Shown here in pieces: positions 1 through 10,139 of a stretch of DNA of 64,000 bases. Under the pieces are notes generated by a model. That model saw nothing but the letters and a program-made list of their open reading frames with translations. It ran no database searches and was not told the origin of the DNA. Each line of letters opens with the position of its first letter. Within the stretch, counting starts at the first letter, position 1. This DNA is from Costus lasius (Eukaryota; Streptophyta; Magnoliopsida; Zingiberales; Costaceae): NCBI GenBank assembly GCA_027563935.2, contig CM050453.2, positions 90,432,665 to 90,496,664 on the forward strand, given 5' to 3'. The position numbers and the translations under genes are program-made.

Positions 1-318
1 GATAATATTCATCACCATATTTTCTTGAGCAACACCCGGTATGCTGTCGAGGCCAACGAGCATCATAGGCCACATCATTTTGGGGTAGGTGAGCTAGTTA
101 TGGTGCAACTGCACCCTGAGCGAGCAAGTTCAAGGGCCAACTGGAAATTGCAAGCATGCTGCGACGGGCCCTACATAGTTCTGCGGCGGGTCGATTCAAA
201 TGCCTACGTCCTCGACCTCCCGGAGGATTCACTCATCAGTCTGATCTTCAATGTCGCCGATCTCCTGCCCTACCACACGCTTTTGCCCGCTGGCACCCAT
301 TCTTCTGCCATGGTCTAG
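1..318 (+). pseudogene. Ty3/gypsy integrase C-terminal fragment
   Basis: The plus frame is open from the window edge to a stop at 316-318. It reads as the end of a gypsy polyprotein: a basic, His-rich linker (EHHRPHHFGVGELVMV), then the GPY/F module (CDGPYIVLRRVDSNAYVLDL) and the usual closing segment FNVADLLPYH. This part of integrase lies after the catalytic core and helps bind DNA. The core, RT and gag would be left of the window. There is no chromodomain after it. The family call rests on the GPY/F and FNVADL motifs and is firm; the lineage is not resolved. Confidence 0.8.
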
Positions 319-482
319 CCGTGTTCTCCGGAGGAGAGTTCTCCCCACCCCGGGGGAATTGACAGAGTCATTGAGGGTGCCCCACAGCTATTGAAGACAC
401 CTAGGAATGCCCCCCAGGACCTAAGGAAGACACCAAAAAATTTTTAGCCCAAACAAAGGTTACTGCCGATTTTCAGCCCCAA

Positions 483-1005
483 ATTATGTCCCGTGATGGA
501 AATTACAGCACTACCGTAAAATCTGCTGCCCTGGGTTCCGAGGCTTCTGTCGACTCTCAAATCGATATTATGGCCCATAATCCATATTACTACCCTACCG
601 TAAAAGCTACTCTGAGCCCTGAACTTTCTATCGACTTTCTGACTGATATTACGGCCCGTAATCCAAATTACGCCTCTGTAGTAAAAGCTACTCCGAGCCC
701 AGAACTTTCTATCGACTTTCAGGCTGAAATTACGGCCCGTAATCCATATTACGGTCCTGCAGTAAAAGCTGCTCCGAGCCCAAAACTTTCTTCTAGTTTT
801 CAGCACGGAATTACAACCCGTAATGCAAAATACGGCCCCACCGTAAAAGCTGCCCCGAGCCCTAAACTTTCTGCCGATTTTCCGCCCACAATTACGGCCC
901 ATAATGCAAAATATGGCCCTGCCGTAAAAGACTCTGCCAGTTTTCCACTCAACATTACGGCCCGTAATAAAAATTACAGCACTGCCGTAATTTGTCCCAA
1001 AATGT
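483..1005. repeat. 81-bp tandem array of double-palindrome units (about 7 copies)
   Basis: A 15-bp dyad of the type ATTACGGCCCGTAAT starts at 483, 567, 648, 729, 810, 891 and 954. The spacings are 84, 81, 81, 81, 81 and 63. Each is followed after 4 bp by a degenerate 19-bp dyad of the type ATTACGGYNCTGCMGTAAA, then about 43 bp of linker. Because the period is 27 codons, both strands stay open across the array (plus 486-1007, minus 444-1037). These frames look like a by-product and not genes. The same composite occurs in the Athila-like elements of this window. Confidence 0.9.
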
Positions 1006-1156
1006 AGGAAGGTTCCGTTCAGCCCATCGTTCGACACTCACAGCATTCCTCACACCCCCTGACCGTTATGTGGGCATGGTGAGCTCTTCTTCAACCTCAA
1101 TGGCATCCATCCAACTGATTCCCATGGCGCCCCTTCCCCAAAGACCACCTCAAGAG

Positions 1157-1254
1157 CCGCCAACGGACCGCTACCATAACCGAGTTCTGAACTCGGTCTA
1201 GGACACCGCCAATGGACCGCTACCATAACTGAGTTCTGAACTCGGCCTAGGACA
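1157..1254. repeat. 49-bp tandem duplication with a 17-bp palindrome
   Basis: Two adjacent 49-bp units, 1157-1205 and 1206-1254, differ at only a few positions. The first holds a perfect palindrome CCGAGTTCTGAACTCGG (1180-1196; 8-bp arms, one central base). The second keeps it with one mismatch (1229-1245). Confidence 0.85.
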
Positions 1255-1530
1255 CCGCCAACAACGTGCATAACCAACCCACGATCAGCAAGTTTTACTA
1301 TTTCGTGGCGGCCTGTTCGGAGATGGTTTAGCACACTACAAAGGCCCGGACAACAGCCCGCGAAGAAAGCCCATGCGCCAGCCTTCCCCCCGAAGATTCC
1401 CTGCAAGATTAGTTAGCATCTCCTTTTAGTTTGTTAGAGGGCATCTTGACCCTCTTTTAAGCAGTTAAGGGTTGTTGGTTTCTCCAACTACCCTCATGTG
1501 ATTCCCATGTACCACCCCTCCCCTCTTGTT

Positions 1531-1542
1531 CTATAAAAGAGG
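1531..1542 (+). promoter_or_regulatory. TATA box of an LTR-like promoter
   Basis: CTATAAAAGAGG is a strong plant TATA match in GC-richer, LTR-like DNA, facing right. It is the likely core promoter of the left-edge LTR. No transcription start can be proven from sequence. Confidence 0.5.
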
Positions 1543-1955
1543 GCTGAGGACGTCCTCCATTCTCAGTTTTTGCTATAGTAGATGCTCTCCCCCACGTGAG
1601 AGCGTAGGTCTAGTGTAACTCCATCGTTCTTCACTGCCGTTCTTTGCAATTCAATCAAAACACCTGGAGAACCCCCACTGGGCTCTGGGTCCTTTCCAAG
1701 CTTCCTGCATCCTCACTTCTGGTTGTGTTTGGGACAAACGGTGTTCCCCCTCGCAGCATCGTGAAGAGCTTGTGCGCACGTCCTAAGTTTTAAAAGTTGC
1801 CCCTCGATTCAGGTGAGTAGTTTCCGTTTGTAGTTCAATCCGTGGTTCTCGGCTCGCTGGGTTTTGCTTAAGTAAACTTCTGCCTCAATTTTCATCGGCT
1901 TTCACTAGATTTCTAATCCGTGCACGCTTTCATTTTCCCTCGCCTCCAGACCCTC

Positions 1956-4558
1956 TCACGGTTTCAGTAACATAGTTTCCACCTCCTTAGAGTACTGAAC
2001 TAAGGACCACCCCTCCCATAGTTTCACTGCGTCAAGTATCCGCTGATGAATCTCCATTAGTAGTTGGCGACCCCAAGAAAGGACCGCATCTCGGCGTGCG
2101 TCTTGGGTACCAGCCAACTGGTGATTACCTCCACCTTTGCTGGGTCCATCCACACTTGGCCAGCTCCCACCAAGTGTCCCAGAAAGTTTATCTCTGGTAG
2201 GGCGAACTCGCACTGGTCAGGGTGGAGGAAGATATGGTTTTGCCTCAGCTTCTCCAGAACCATTCGTAGATGTTGCCAATGTTGTTCCATGGTCCGCGAG
2301 AAGATCACGATGTTGTCCAGGTAGACTACATTGAATTCATCCAGGTAAGGCGCCAGGATTTGATTCATCAATTGACAGAAAGTTGCCGGCGCGTTCGTCA
2401 ACGCAAAGGGCATGATGAGGAACTCGTATGTCCCATATCTAGTGGAGCAAGTAGTCTTGCGTTCCTCTCCCTCGGCAATTCTTACTTGCCAGCAACCTGA
2501 CTTAAGGTCGAGTTTGGAGAACAGTACCGCTTCTCCAAGTCGGTCCATCAAATCGGGAATCAGGGGAATGGGATAGGCATCCCTCACCATCACCCGGTTT
2601 AACGCCTGGTAGTCAACACACATGCGGAGGCTACCGTCCTTTATGCGTTGAAACAGTATAGGGGCACCAAAGGGGGACGTCAGAGGTTTGATAAACCCTG
2701 AATCTAGTAGCAGGTCGAGCTACTTCCTCAGTTCCATGAGCTCCCCCGGGGCCATCTTGTATGGGGGTCTCGTCGAAGGAGTTGCGCTCGGGATCAGCTC
2801 AATCTTATGGTCCACGTTTCATCTGGGGGGCAACTCCTTGGGCAGTTCAGAGACCAGCAGATCCTCAAACTCTGCCAGGATCTCCTGCACCTCCAAAGGG
2901 ATCTTATGGAATGGAGAAGGGGCCGAGATGGCCTTCATCAACACGAGGAAAGTGGGCTCACCCCATTGTACTCCTGTCGCCATTGCCGTTGTAGACAGAG
3001 CCCTAACCTTGGGCTGCTGTCACTCCACCACGCCGCCTTCTCCAGGGGTCGGGGACATAGGAACCCGATCCGTTCTCGTGTAGAATCTAGACTTCGTCCA
3101 GATGTGGATACACTGCCGCCTTCACCTTACTTAGGATGTCAATCCTGAGGATGACATCGTAATCATCTATGCGCATCACTCGTGCATGGTGTAGTGAAGT
3201 CCACTCACCAAACATTACTGGCGCATCGAAGGCAATGCTGAGCATCCTCTGCTCCATTGTATTGACTATTTCCACGCAGTCCATGGGAGGGGAGATTCGG
3301 TGATCCAGCTCACGTGCCATGCATTCTGAGATGAAGAGGTGTGATGCTCCCGTGTCCAGCATAGCCCGGACTTCCTTTCCATTAAGAGTGAAGGGTACAT
3401 ACATCAACCGTGCTCCTTCAGTGGCCGACGCCGCTACTATCGCATTCAACGTTATGGCACCCAGAGTCGCCAGGGCTTTGGTGGAGGTTAACGCGGCTTC
3501 AACCTCGCTTGCAACAATTGCTGAAAGATGATCCTGATTGGGACAGTCCCTCATCCTGTGAGGTCCTTGGCATATGAAACAAGCCAATGGATGGGGCATC
3601 TCCACCGCCCTTGCAGGGGCATGTGCTGGTTCCGGCCTGGTCATCGAAGGGGGCAGACGTGCCTCTGCCCTGTCCTACTGTCGAGGCGCCCTACCTCTAC
3701 CCACGCCTCGAGTCTTAGGAGTAGGGATGCAACTCGGCAGCAAAGGACGAGGAGGGGGGAGGGGACGTCCGCAGGTCTCGGATGTCCACCAGGGCGTCTG
3801 CCATCGTAGCCGCCTGCCTCCAGTCCACCGGAGCTTGTCGGCGTACTTCTTGCTGTGCCCAGGTCTGCAAAGACCTCAGGAAGAAGCATCTTCGATCGGA
3901 CTCTCCCATGTCGGGGATCTCCAACATCAACGCGCTAAAGGCGCACACATACTCACGCATGGTGCCGGTGTGTCGGAGACAGAAGAGGGTCTCCCTCGCC
4001 TACTCAATGGAGTTGCCTAGGAGAAATTGTCCACGAAGTTCCTCCTTGTAGTTTTCCCACAAAAGCTTCACCGCCTGCTTTTAGTTGGCAACTCTAGTTC
4101 GCCACCAGAGGTTGGTGCCTCCGCCGAGGTTGGTGGATCCCACCTTCACATCTCAGTTTCGGGGCCATGAGCGGAGCCAAAGTACTGTTCCACGTCCCAC
4201 AAGAAGTTCTCCAACTCCTTTGCGCATCGCAATCCAGTGAAGGGAGTTGGCTCGGGACCCGTACCTTTGCCTGCGTCGGAGGAGCCTCGAAGGTGGTGGT
4301 TGCAGGGGAAAGGGCTTGTTCCAGCACACCCTTCACCACTGCCAGTTCCGCTAGGCCCCTCTCATGCACCGCACAAACTCTCTCGTTCACGGTGGTGAGT
4401 CTCGCCACCGCCTCCTGTAGCGTAGAGATCTGTTGTGCCTGCGCTTCAACCCATTGTACCAGGTCCTCAACCTAGGAAGTGAGGTTGGCTTCCTCATCGG
4501 CTCCGCTTAAGCCCACCACTTGCTCTAGCTGAGCGATTCGGTCATTGGCCGAGACCAT
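1956..4558 (-). pseudogene. Ty3/gypsy gag-protease-RT remnant
   Basis: Read on the minus strand from a start at 4558, gag covers about 4558-3650, with an in-frame stop near 4471 and frameshifts. Next is one open frame (3644-3087) with a zinc knuckle (CFICQGPHRMRDC) and a retropepsin site (LDTGAS). RT follows at 2623-2057, with motifs MCVDYQALN, FSKLDLKSG and LIMPFALTNAPATF. The catalytic box reads YLDN where active RTs have Y-x-DD, so the second aspartate is lost. After RSFLGVANY a TAA stop and more stops follow, and the element ends near 1956. RNase H and integrase are missing. The 5' LTR adjoins at 4612. Confidence 0.85.
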
Positions 4559-4593
4559 TGTCCCGGTGTGTACTGTTTAGACCTGCAACCACG

Positions 4594-4610
4594 ACCTCCT
4601 CTGATACCAA
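4594..4610 (-). other. Primer-binding site, tRNA-Met type
   Basis: On the minus strand the sequence right after the LTR end reads TTGGTATCAGAGGAGG. TGGTATCAGA is the usual plant initiator-tRNA-Met primer complement. Its position beside the LTR terminus (CACCTAACA at 4612) fixes the element's orientation. Confidence 0.8.
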
Positions 4611-4611
4611 C

Positions 4612-5600
4612 TGTTAGGTGCTGATTAGCTTAAGCACGCCACGTCAACTCCACATCGGATAGCTGCAATTTTTCGATAGCTAAGATCCCAATCAATTGCC
4701 GCGTGTTGCCTTTGACTCGCATTCGGATCTCATATCAAGTGTTGCGCGCGTTCGCCTTCCTCGCGCGTGCCGGATGCAAGACACACTAATGCGCACGAAC
4801 GCTGTTATCGCCGCGGACGTCGCCGGAACAGACCTACAGTAGGGGAGGACAATTCACGTCCCTTGCCCTCAGCCTCCTTCGGTGGCCCTCTGGTCGCCGA
4901 AAATGGGTCGTCGGTGGTGACGAAGACGTCCTGGAAGAGAGTGGGAAAGGCTCGCTAGGAGGACAGAGTGTTGATGCTGAAACTCAGGGGAAAGTTTCTC
5001 CGTTTATTCTCTCTACAAACAGATACTTAAAACCCCTATATACAGCTCTCTGTATACACTCAACTCCTCTCCTCTCCGTTTGGTCTCACTCACTGGGATC
5101 ACTGCCTAAGGAAGGAGGAGGCAGTGAACCTCAGTCCGCCGCTTGGGAGGAAGGTGATGCACTTGTCACCAACTCTTGTTGCTGTTTGCGAGTTGGGAAG
5201 TTCCCTCTCTCCTACCTCTCGTGGAAGCTCGTGCGTGGATCCCCCTGCCAACGGCCCTCTATTCTACTTTTCTACCTGGGGAGCCGCCTGCTCCACTTTC
5301 TCTTCTGCTATCACTACCTGAGGATGCTGCCATGGACGGGACGCCTGCTAGTGGCCGATTAGCGTTTGCGTCTGCTACCTGCCTCGGGATTCCACTGTCT
5401 TTGCGCCTCTGTGTGCCCGTTGACGGGAGTGGGGCAGAGCAGATTCACCGCTAATGCCCGTCGGATCCGCTGCTCTAGCAGGCTGTTTCAACTCTCCATC
5501 TCCTCTAGCGTCGGGGCTTTGGGCCTCCACCCAAACCCAGATGCTTCACAGCCCGGCTTAGTGGGCGGGTCAGCTTTTTTAAACGGGTTCTGACTCCTGA
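4612..5600 (-). repeat. 5' LTR of the minus-strand gypsy remnant
   Basis: The inner end is set by the primer-binding site: plus-strand TGTTAGGTGCTGATTAGC starts at 4612. A second, truncated copy of this LTR is at 60013-60584 and begins TGTCAGGAACTGATTAGC. The outer boundary near 5600 is uncertain because no matching TG/CA end or target duplication is visible. The LTR ends roughly 170 bp upstream of the P450 start codon and its own transcription would run away from that gene. Confidence 0.75.
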
Positions 5601-5768
5601 TTCCAATCGTACATATAACGGACAGATCTCTATTTGTTGCCCGCCACAAACATATCGGACATATCACCGATTTTCCTCCGCCACAAACATAACGAATTAA
5701 AGATGACGTTGGCGCTTACGGATAGATTATGCATAGAGATAACGTTCATGCTCACCGGAAGCATCGCC

Positions 5769-7692
5769 ATGGCTCTTCCAGTCCCCCCATCTGATGTCGT
5801 CACGGGCTTTCCCATCTTCATCTTCTACACCCTCTGCGCAGCCTTGGCAGGCACACTCATCTATGTCGTCGGATCCATCATCTGCTCCTTCGCCTTCTAT
5901 GTCAAGGAGCGCATCCATGCCTCCGGCAGACCTCCCGTAGCCGGCAGTTTCTTCCACCTGTTTCTCTGCATGGACACCTTCTTCGACATCCAGACCGCCG
6001 TCGCTCGCCGGCACAAGACCTTCCGCTTTATCTTGCCCATCTTCCACAGCGAGATATACACCGCCGATCCCGCCAACATCGAGCACATACTCAAGTCCAA
6101 CTTCTACAAATACCCCAAGGTCACTTGTATTCTTTCTTTTGCTAACTCAAATCTGTAGCTAATCGATGAATAAACCACGAGCACAGAGTAATCTAGGGTT
6201 TGAGCGACTAACAATCTCCAGGGGGATTTCAACCATAACACCGTAAGGGACCTATTCGGGGACGGGATCTTCGCAGTTGATGGCGACAAGTGGCGTCACC
6301 AGAGGAAGCTCGCAAGCTTCGAATTCTCCACCAGAGTCCTCCGTGAATTTAGTGGCCGTGTGTTCAGAGATAACGCTGGGAAAGTAGCGGGGAAGATCTT
6401 AGATGCGACGGACACTGCGAAGCCAGTCGTCATCCAAGATATTCTAATGAACTCAACCATGGATTCCATGTTTAAGATCGGGTTCGGCGTCGAGCTCGAC
6501 ATCCTCGCCAGTTCCGATGACCTAGCAACTCGTTTTAGGAAAGCCTTCGATGATGCCAACGCATTGGTGTATCACCGATATTTCGACCTGTTCTGGCCAA
6601 TCAAGCGGCAACTCAACATTGGATCAGAGGCTGAGCTCAAGAGGAACATCAAAGTTATCGACAAGTTCGTTTTTCAGCTTATTCAACTCAAGAGGGAGCA
6701 GATGATGAAGGGGGAAGAACAGGTAAATTAAGTTTTTCTCTGTTATGTACACTATCCTTGGAGATTCACTTTATTAGAAAAAAAAATTGTGCAGAAAACA
6801 AAAGGGGACATACTGTCTAGATTTATACTAGCCAGTGAGGAGGCGGCAGACAAGAAGCTCAGTGACCGGTATCTAAGAGATATCATACTTAGTTTCCTAA
6901 TAGCTGGGAAAGATTCGACTGCCGCCACCCTCTCCTGGTTTTTCTACTTGCTATGCAAGCACCCACTTGTACAGGAAAAGATTGCTGCTGAGGTGAAGGA
7001 GGTGATGAAGATGGAAGGGTGTAACATAGCGGAGTTTGCTATGGGCTTATCTGATGAAGCAATTGACAAGATGCACTACCTCCATGCGGCGCTTACTGAG
7101 ACCCTCAGGCTTTATCCAGCTGTTCCAGTGGTACGTATGGGTTATGGCCTGCACTTGTTCTTCTTCCTTGATGCTTGTTCAGACATAGTCCAAGTTCAGC
7201 TAAATGGTGAGGCTTTGGTAACAGGATGGCAAGTGTGCAGACGAGGATGATGTTCTACCAGATGGCTTCAAGGTGAACAAGGGAGATGGAGTGAGTTATC
7301 TCATCTACGCCATGGGGAGAATGACTTATCTTTGGGGAGAAGATGCTGAGGATTTCCGCCCCGAGAGGTGGCTCCAGAATGGGATTTTTAAGCCAGAAAG
7401 CCCGTTTAAATTTGTATCTTTCAATGTAAGCAGCGGCGTCGCTTGAATTTGTCTTCATTCATACTGGAATTTTAACTCTTAAGAATTTTATGTATATCTT
7501 CCATAGGCTGGTCCTCGAATTTGCTTGGGCAAGGAGTTCGCCTACCTGCAGATGAAGATATTTGCTGCCACAATCCTTCATTTCTTCAAGCTCAAACTCA
7601 AGGATGAGGCAAAGATTGCTAGGTACAGGACCATGTTCACCCTGCAGATGGCCGAGGACCTTCCTCTGTTAGCATTCCCTCGAGGAGTTTAG
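5769..7692 (+). CDS. Cytochrome P450 monooxygenase, CYP704-like (five exons)
   Basis: A membrane-bound haem-thiolate monooxygenase. CYP704 relatives hydroxylate fatty acids, often for cutin or sporopollenin; the substrate here is inferred from family only. Exons are 5769-6119, 6222-6722, 6795-7130, 7225-7425 and 7507-7692. All introns are phase 0 with GT-AG ends (102, 72, 94 and 81 bp). The product is 524 residues, normal for the family. Visible parts: an N-terminal hydrophobic anchor (about 13-45), the I-helix oxygen-binding motif AGKDST (321-326), ExxR as ETLR (386-389), PERW (442-445), and the haem loop FNAGPRICLG with cysteine ligand Cys469. The start at 5769 was chosen for its GCCATGG context; in-frame ATGs at 5703 and 5748 are alternatives. 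No stop or frameshift is seen. It is the only intact host gene here. Confidence 0.92.
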
Positions 7693-8654
7693 CATCTTAC
7701 TTATCACATGGAATTGCTCGTGTTCCATTTCATCTTCTGTGCCAAATAATTTAGGTATATAGTGTGTTCAATTTAGAATGGTTATGCAATTAGTTGTTCC
7801 TACACTTCATCAATGTGAATATTAGATATTTCACTTGAATAAAAAAAGCACAAGAAATAAAATGAGGACCTAGCCCTTTTATATGGAATGGATAAAAGGC
7901 TTAGCTTCTCTCATCAAAGAGACACATTGGGTCTAACGTACATTCAGAATCAAGTTGACTATGAGCTAGGCAAATTCAAATTAGGTGTAAGTTATAATCA
8001 GATTAACCTATTTATAACAATAATTAGTTGGGTCAATCAAGTTACAAACAAGTTATCCTCGTGAGACCTGTTTATATTATATGTATAAATATATGTATTC
8101 ATCTATATATAGTACACTATGTTATATTTTATACCTATAATACGTACTAAAGATTTTTTTTAAATATATAATATTTATTTTAATATATTATCTATTTATA
8201 TATTAAATGGGTTACGTGGGTTGTGTCTAATTGACTCATTTATAAATGGGTCAGGTTTAGTTGCTTAATTAATAAATAGAAGTAAAAACAGCTGGTAGAT
8301 CATGTTGATATAGTCTACTATACGTGTGTACACGTGTGCGCAGCACTATACATGTGTGAGTTGCGCATGCGTCATGCGTCAACTCATGGATTCAAGGGTT
8401 GCGTGTGTAGACTTGAGCCAGTCAATGGGTGCATTGCACGTGTAACGGGTTCGGATCAAGCAAGCGCGACTACGTTCGAATCACTTGTGGGTGGCCCTAG
8501 TGCTCACATGCTAGGGTTTAATCCTAGTGTTGACATAGGAATTAGTGCCGACATAGTAATTAAATATGATAAAATTAAGATGCAAAATGAGAAATACTTG
8601 TCTTTGAAATCTAAAAATTTCACTAGTACAGGATTTAATATATAAAAAATTCAA
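7693..8654. other. Intergenic, AT-rich; possible P450 poly(A) signal
   Basis: AATAAA at 7838-7843, about 150 bp after the P450 stop, is a plausible polyadenylation signal. The stretch 8060-8300 is strongly AT-rich. A short open frame at 8334-8645 has no recognisable domain and lies just before the copia gag remnant, so it may be decayed leader sequence. Confidence 0.5.
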
Positions 8655-10139
8655 ATGGAGGTACGGTTAGTCACCATAGGACTTTTTAGTGCCACTAGGG
8701 TAAACCATCCCTTTGACAAAAATCAAAATCATAATTCTCCATCTTTCTCAAATTCCATAACAGAGAAAATTGATACTTCCACATCCTCTAGATCTGTTGA
8801 AGAAATAAAGTTTATGAGTAAGTTCAGAATCCTTAGTTTTCTGTCAAATGCTTTATTCGAAACATATATCAAATTAAAGACAGGTAAGGATATATGGACA
8901 ACCCTTCTAGATACCAACTATAGGGATGCAGGTGTGAAGAGATTCACAGTTTCTGATTTTAATAATTTTAAAATGTCTGATAATATCCCTCACTTTGAAT
9001 AAATCAATAAATTCCAAAATCTGGTCACTCAACTTCAAATAGTTAGATCTTCTTTTGATGAATCATTCAACCTCTCTTCTCTCCTAGACAAGCCTCAAGT
9101 TAATATGTTAGAAGACCTTCCTACTCCCTCCTCCTCTCTAAGGTTAGTTTCTTGCTTTCCCACTATTAATCTAGCTTATCATGAGTCTAATTGGTGGCAA
9201 ACATCGGTGCGAACGTACATGTATGTTCTAAATATTAATGGTTCACTTCTTACCAGTACACAAGCAGAGGAAATGTAACAATAGGAAATGGTTATACTGC
9301 TACTATTCTTGGACATAAAAAAGTCAATTTAAAGTTCACTTCTCGTAAATCTCTTATTTTAAATAATGTATTTTATGTTCTAGAGATCCGTAGGAATCTT
9401 GTTAGTGGATTTTACTTAATTTAGACTGGTTTTAAAATTATCCTTGATGCCAATAAAAATATAATCTCCAAGGTTTATATTTTGTTACAGCTCATAGGGA
9501 CTCTGATCTTCTTGAACTTATTCACTCAGATATTTGTGACTCTTGTGGAGTTCTAACTAGGGGTGATAGCAAATATTTTGTCACCTTCATAGATATTATT
9601 CTAAATTTTGTTACACCTATCTTTTGAAATCCAAAGATGAAGTTTTGTCTCAATTCAAAATCTATAAAGCTGAAGTAGAAAACTAATTAAAAAAAAGATT
9701 AAAATCATTAGATATGATAGAGATGGGGAATATACCTCTAATAAATTTACCCAGTTCTGTCAAGAACACGGGATAGTTCATCAGGTTATTGCCCCCTATT
9801 CTCCTCAGTGTAATGGAGTGGCTGAAAGGAAAAACATAAATGTCATGCTATGGGTGGGTGGGTGGGGGGGAGCTATCCTTAAAGTTTGTTTCATTTAAAA
9901 TAGAGTTCCTTATAAAAATACTCCTTACACTCTTAAATCATTGAAAACCCTTTGATACTTTCCTAACTATTCCCTTGGTTGGTCTTTCTTTAGCAAGTTT
10001 GTATGTGGGATGGTTCCGTAGAGTTCTCTCAAAAAATCTTTGATAGTAGTTCATGAATTTGAGGAAGGATCTTAGCTCCATAACCTTATTTGGCACTGAT
10101 AATTTAACAATGGTTTGGATTTTGTCATTATCCTTATGA
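8655..10139 (+). pseudogene. Ty1/copia gag-protease-integrase remnant (copy X)
   Basis: The first frame (8655-9002, continuing with stops to about 9115) resembles copia gag: LSNALFETYIKLKTGKDIW and KRFTVSDFNNFKMSDNIP. At about 9290-9480 are pieces of the segment before integrase (ILGHKKVNLKFTSRKSL, FYVLEIRRNLVSG). At 9490-9850 integrase pieces appear (LELIHSDICDSCG, then a degenerate PQCNGVAERKN), and near 9890-9930 an NRVPYKNTP relic of the integrase end. Stops, frameshifts and a (TGGG)n expansion at about 9850-9870 break the frame. Its paralogue is at 39047. Confidence 0.8.

Larger units (their letters stand above)
319..1955 (+). repeat. LTR-like 3' end of the left-edge gypsy element
   Basis: Directly after the integrase stop comes a purine-rich stretch (about 347-357, GGGGGAATT) that could be a polypurine tract, then non-coding DNA containing the 81-bp array (483-1005), a duplicated 49-bp unit (1157-1254) and a TATA box at 1532. 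The order integrase, purine tract, non-coding DNA, TATA fits a 3' LTR, but I could not fix its ends or find a second copy. From about 1750 to 1955 I see nothing identifiable. Confidence 0.4.

Noticed and set aside
444..1037. Open frames of 173 (plus) and 197 (minus) codons as a repeat protein
   Set aside because: Both follow from an 81-bp tandem period that is a multiple of three. The DNA palindromes explain the repeated peptides on both strands, and there is no promoter context or domain.
5634..5768. Upstream ATGs (5634, 5703, 5748) as P450 start
   Set aside because: They are in frame, but only 5769 has a strong GCCATGG context and gives a normal N-terminal anchor and a 524-residue length. 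They remain possible alternatives.
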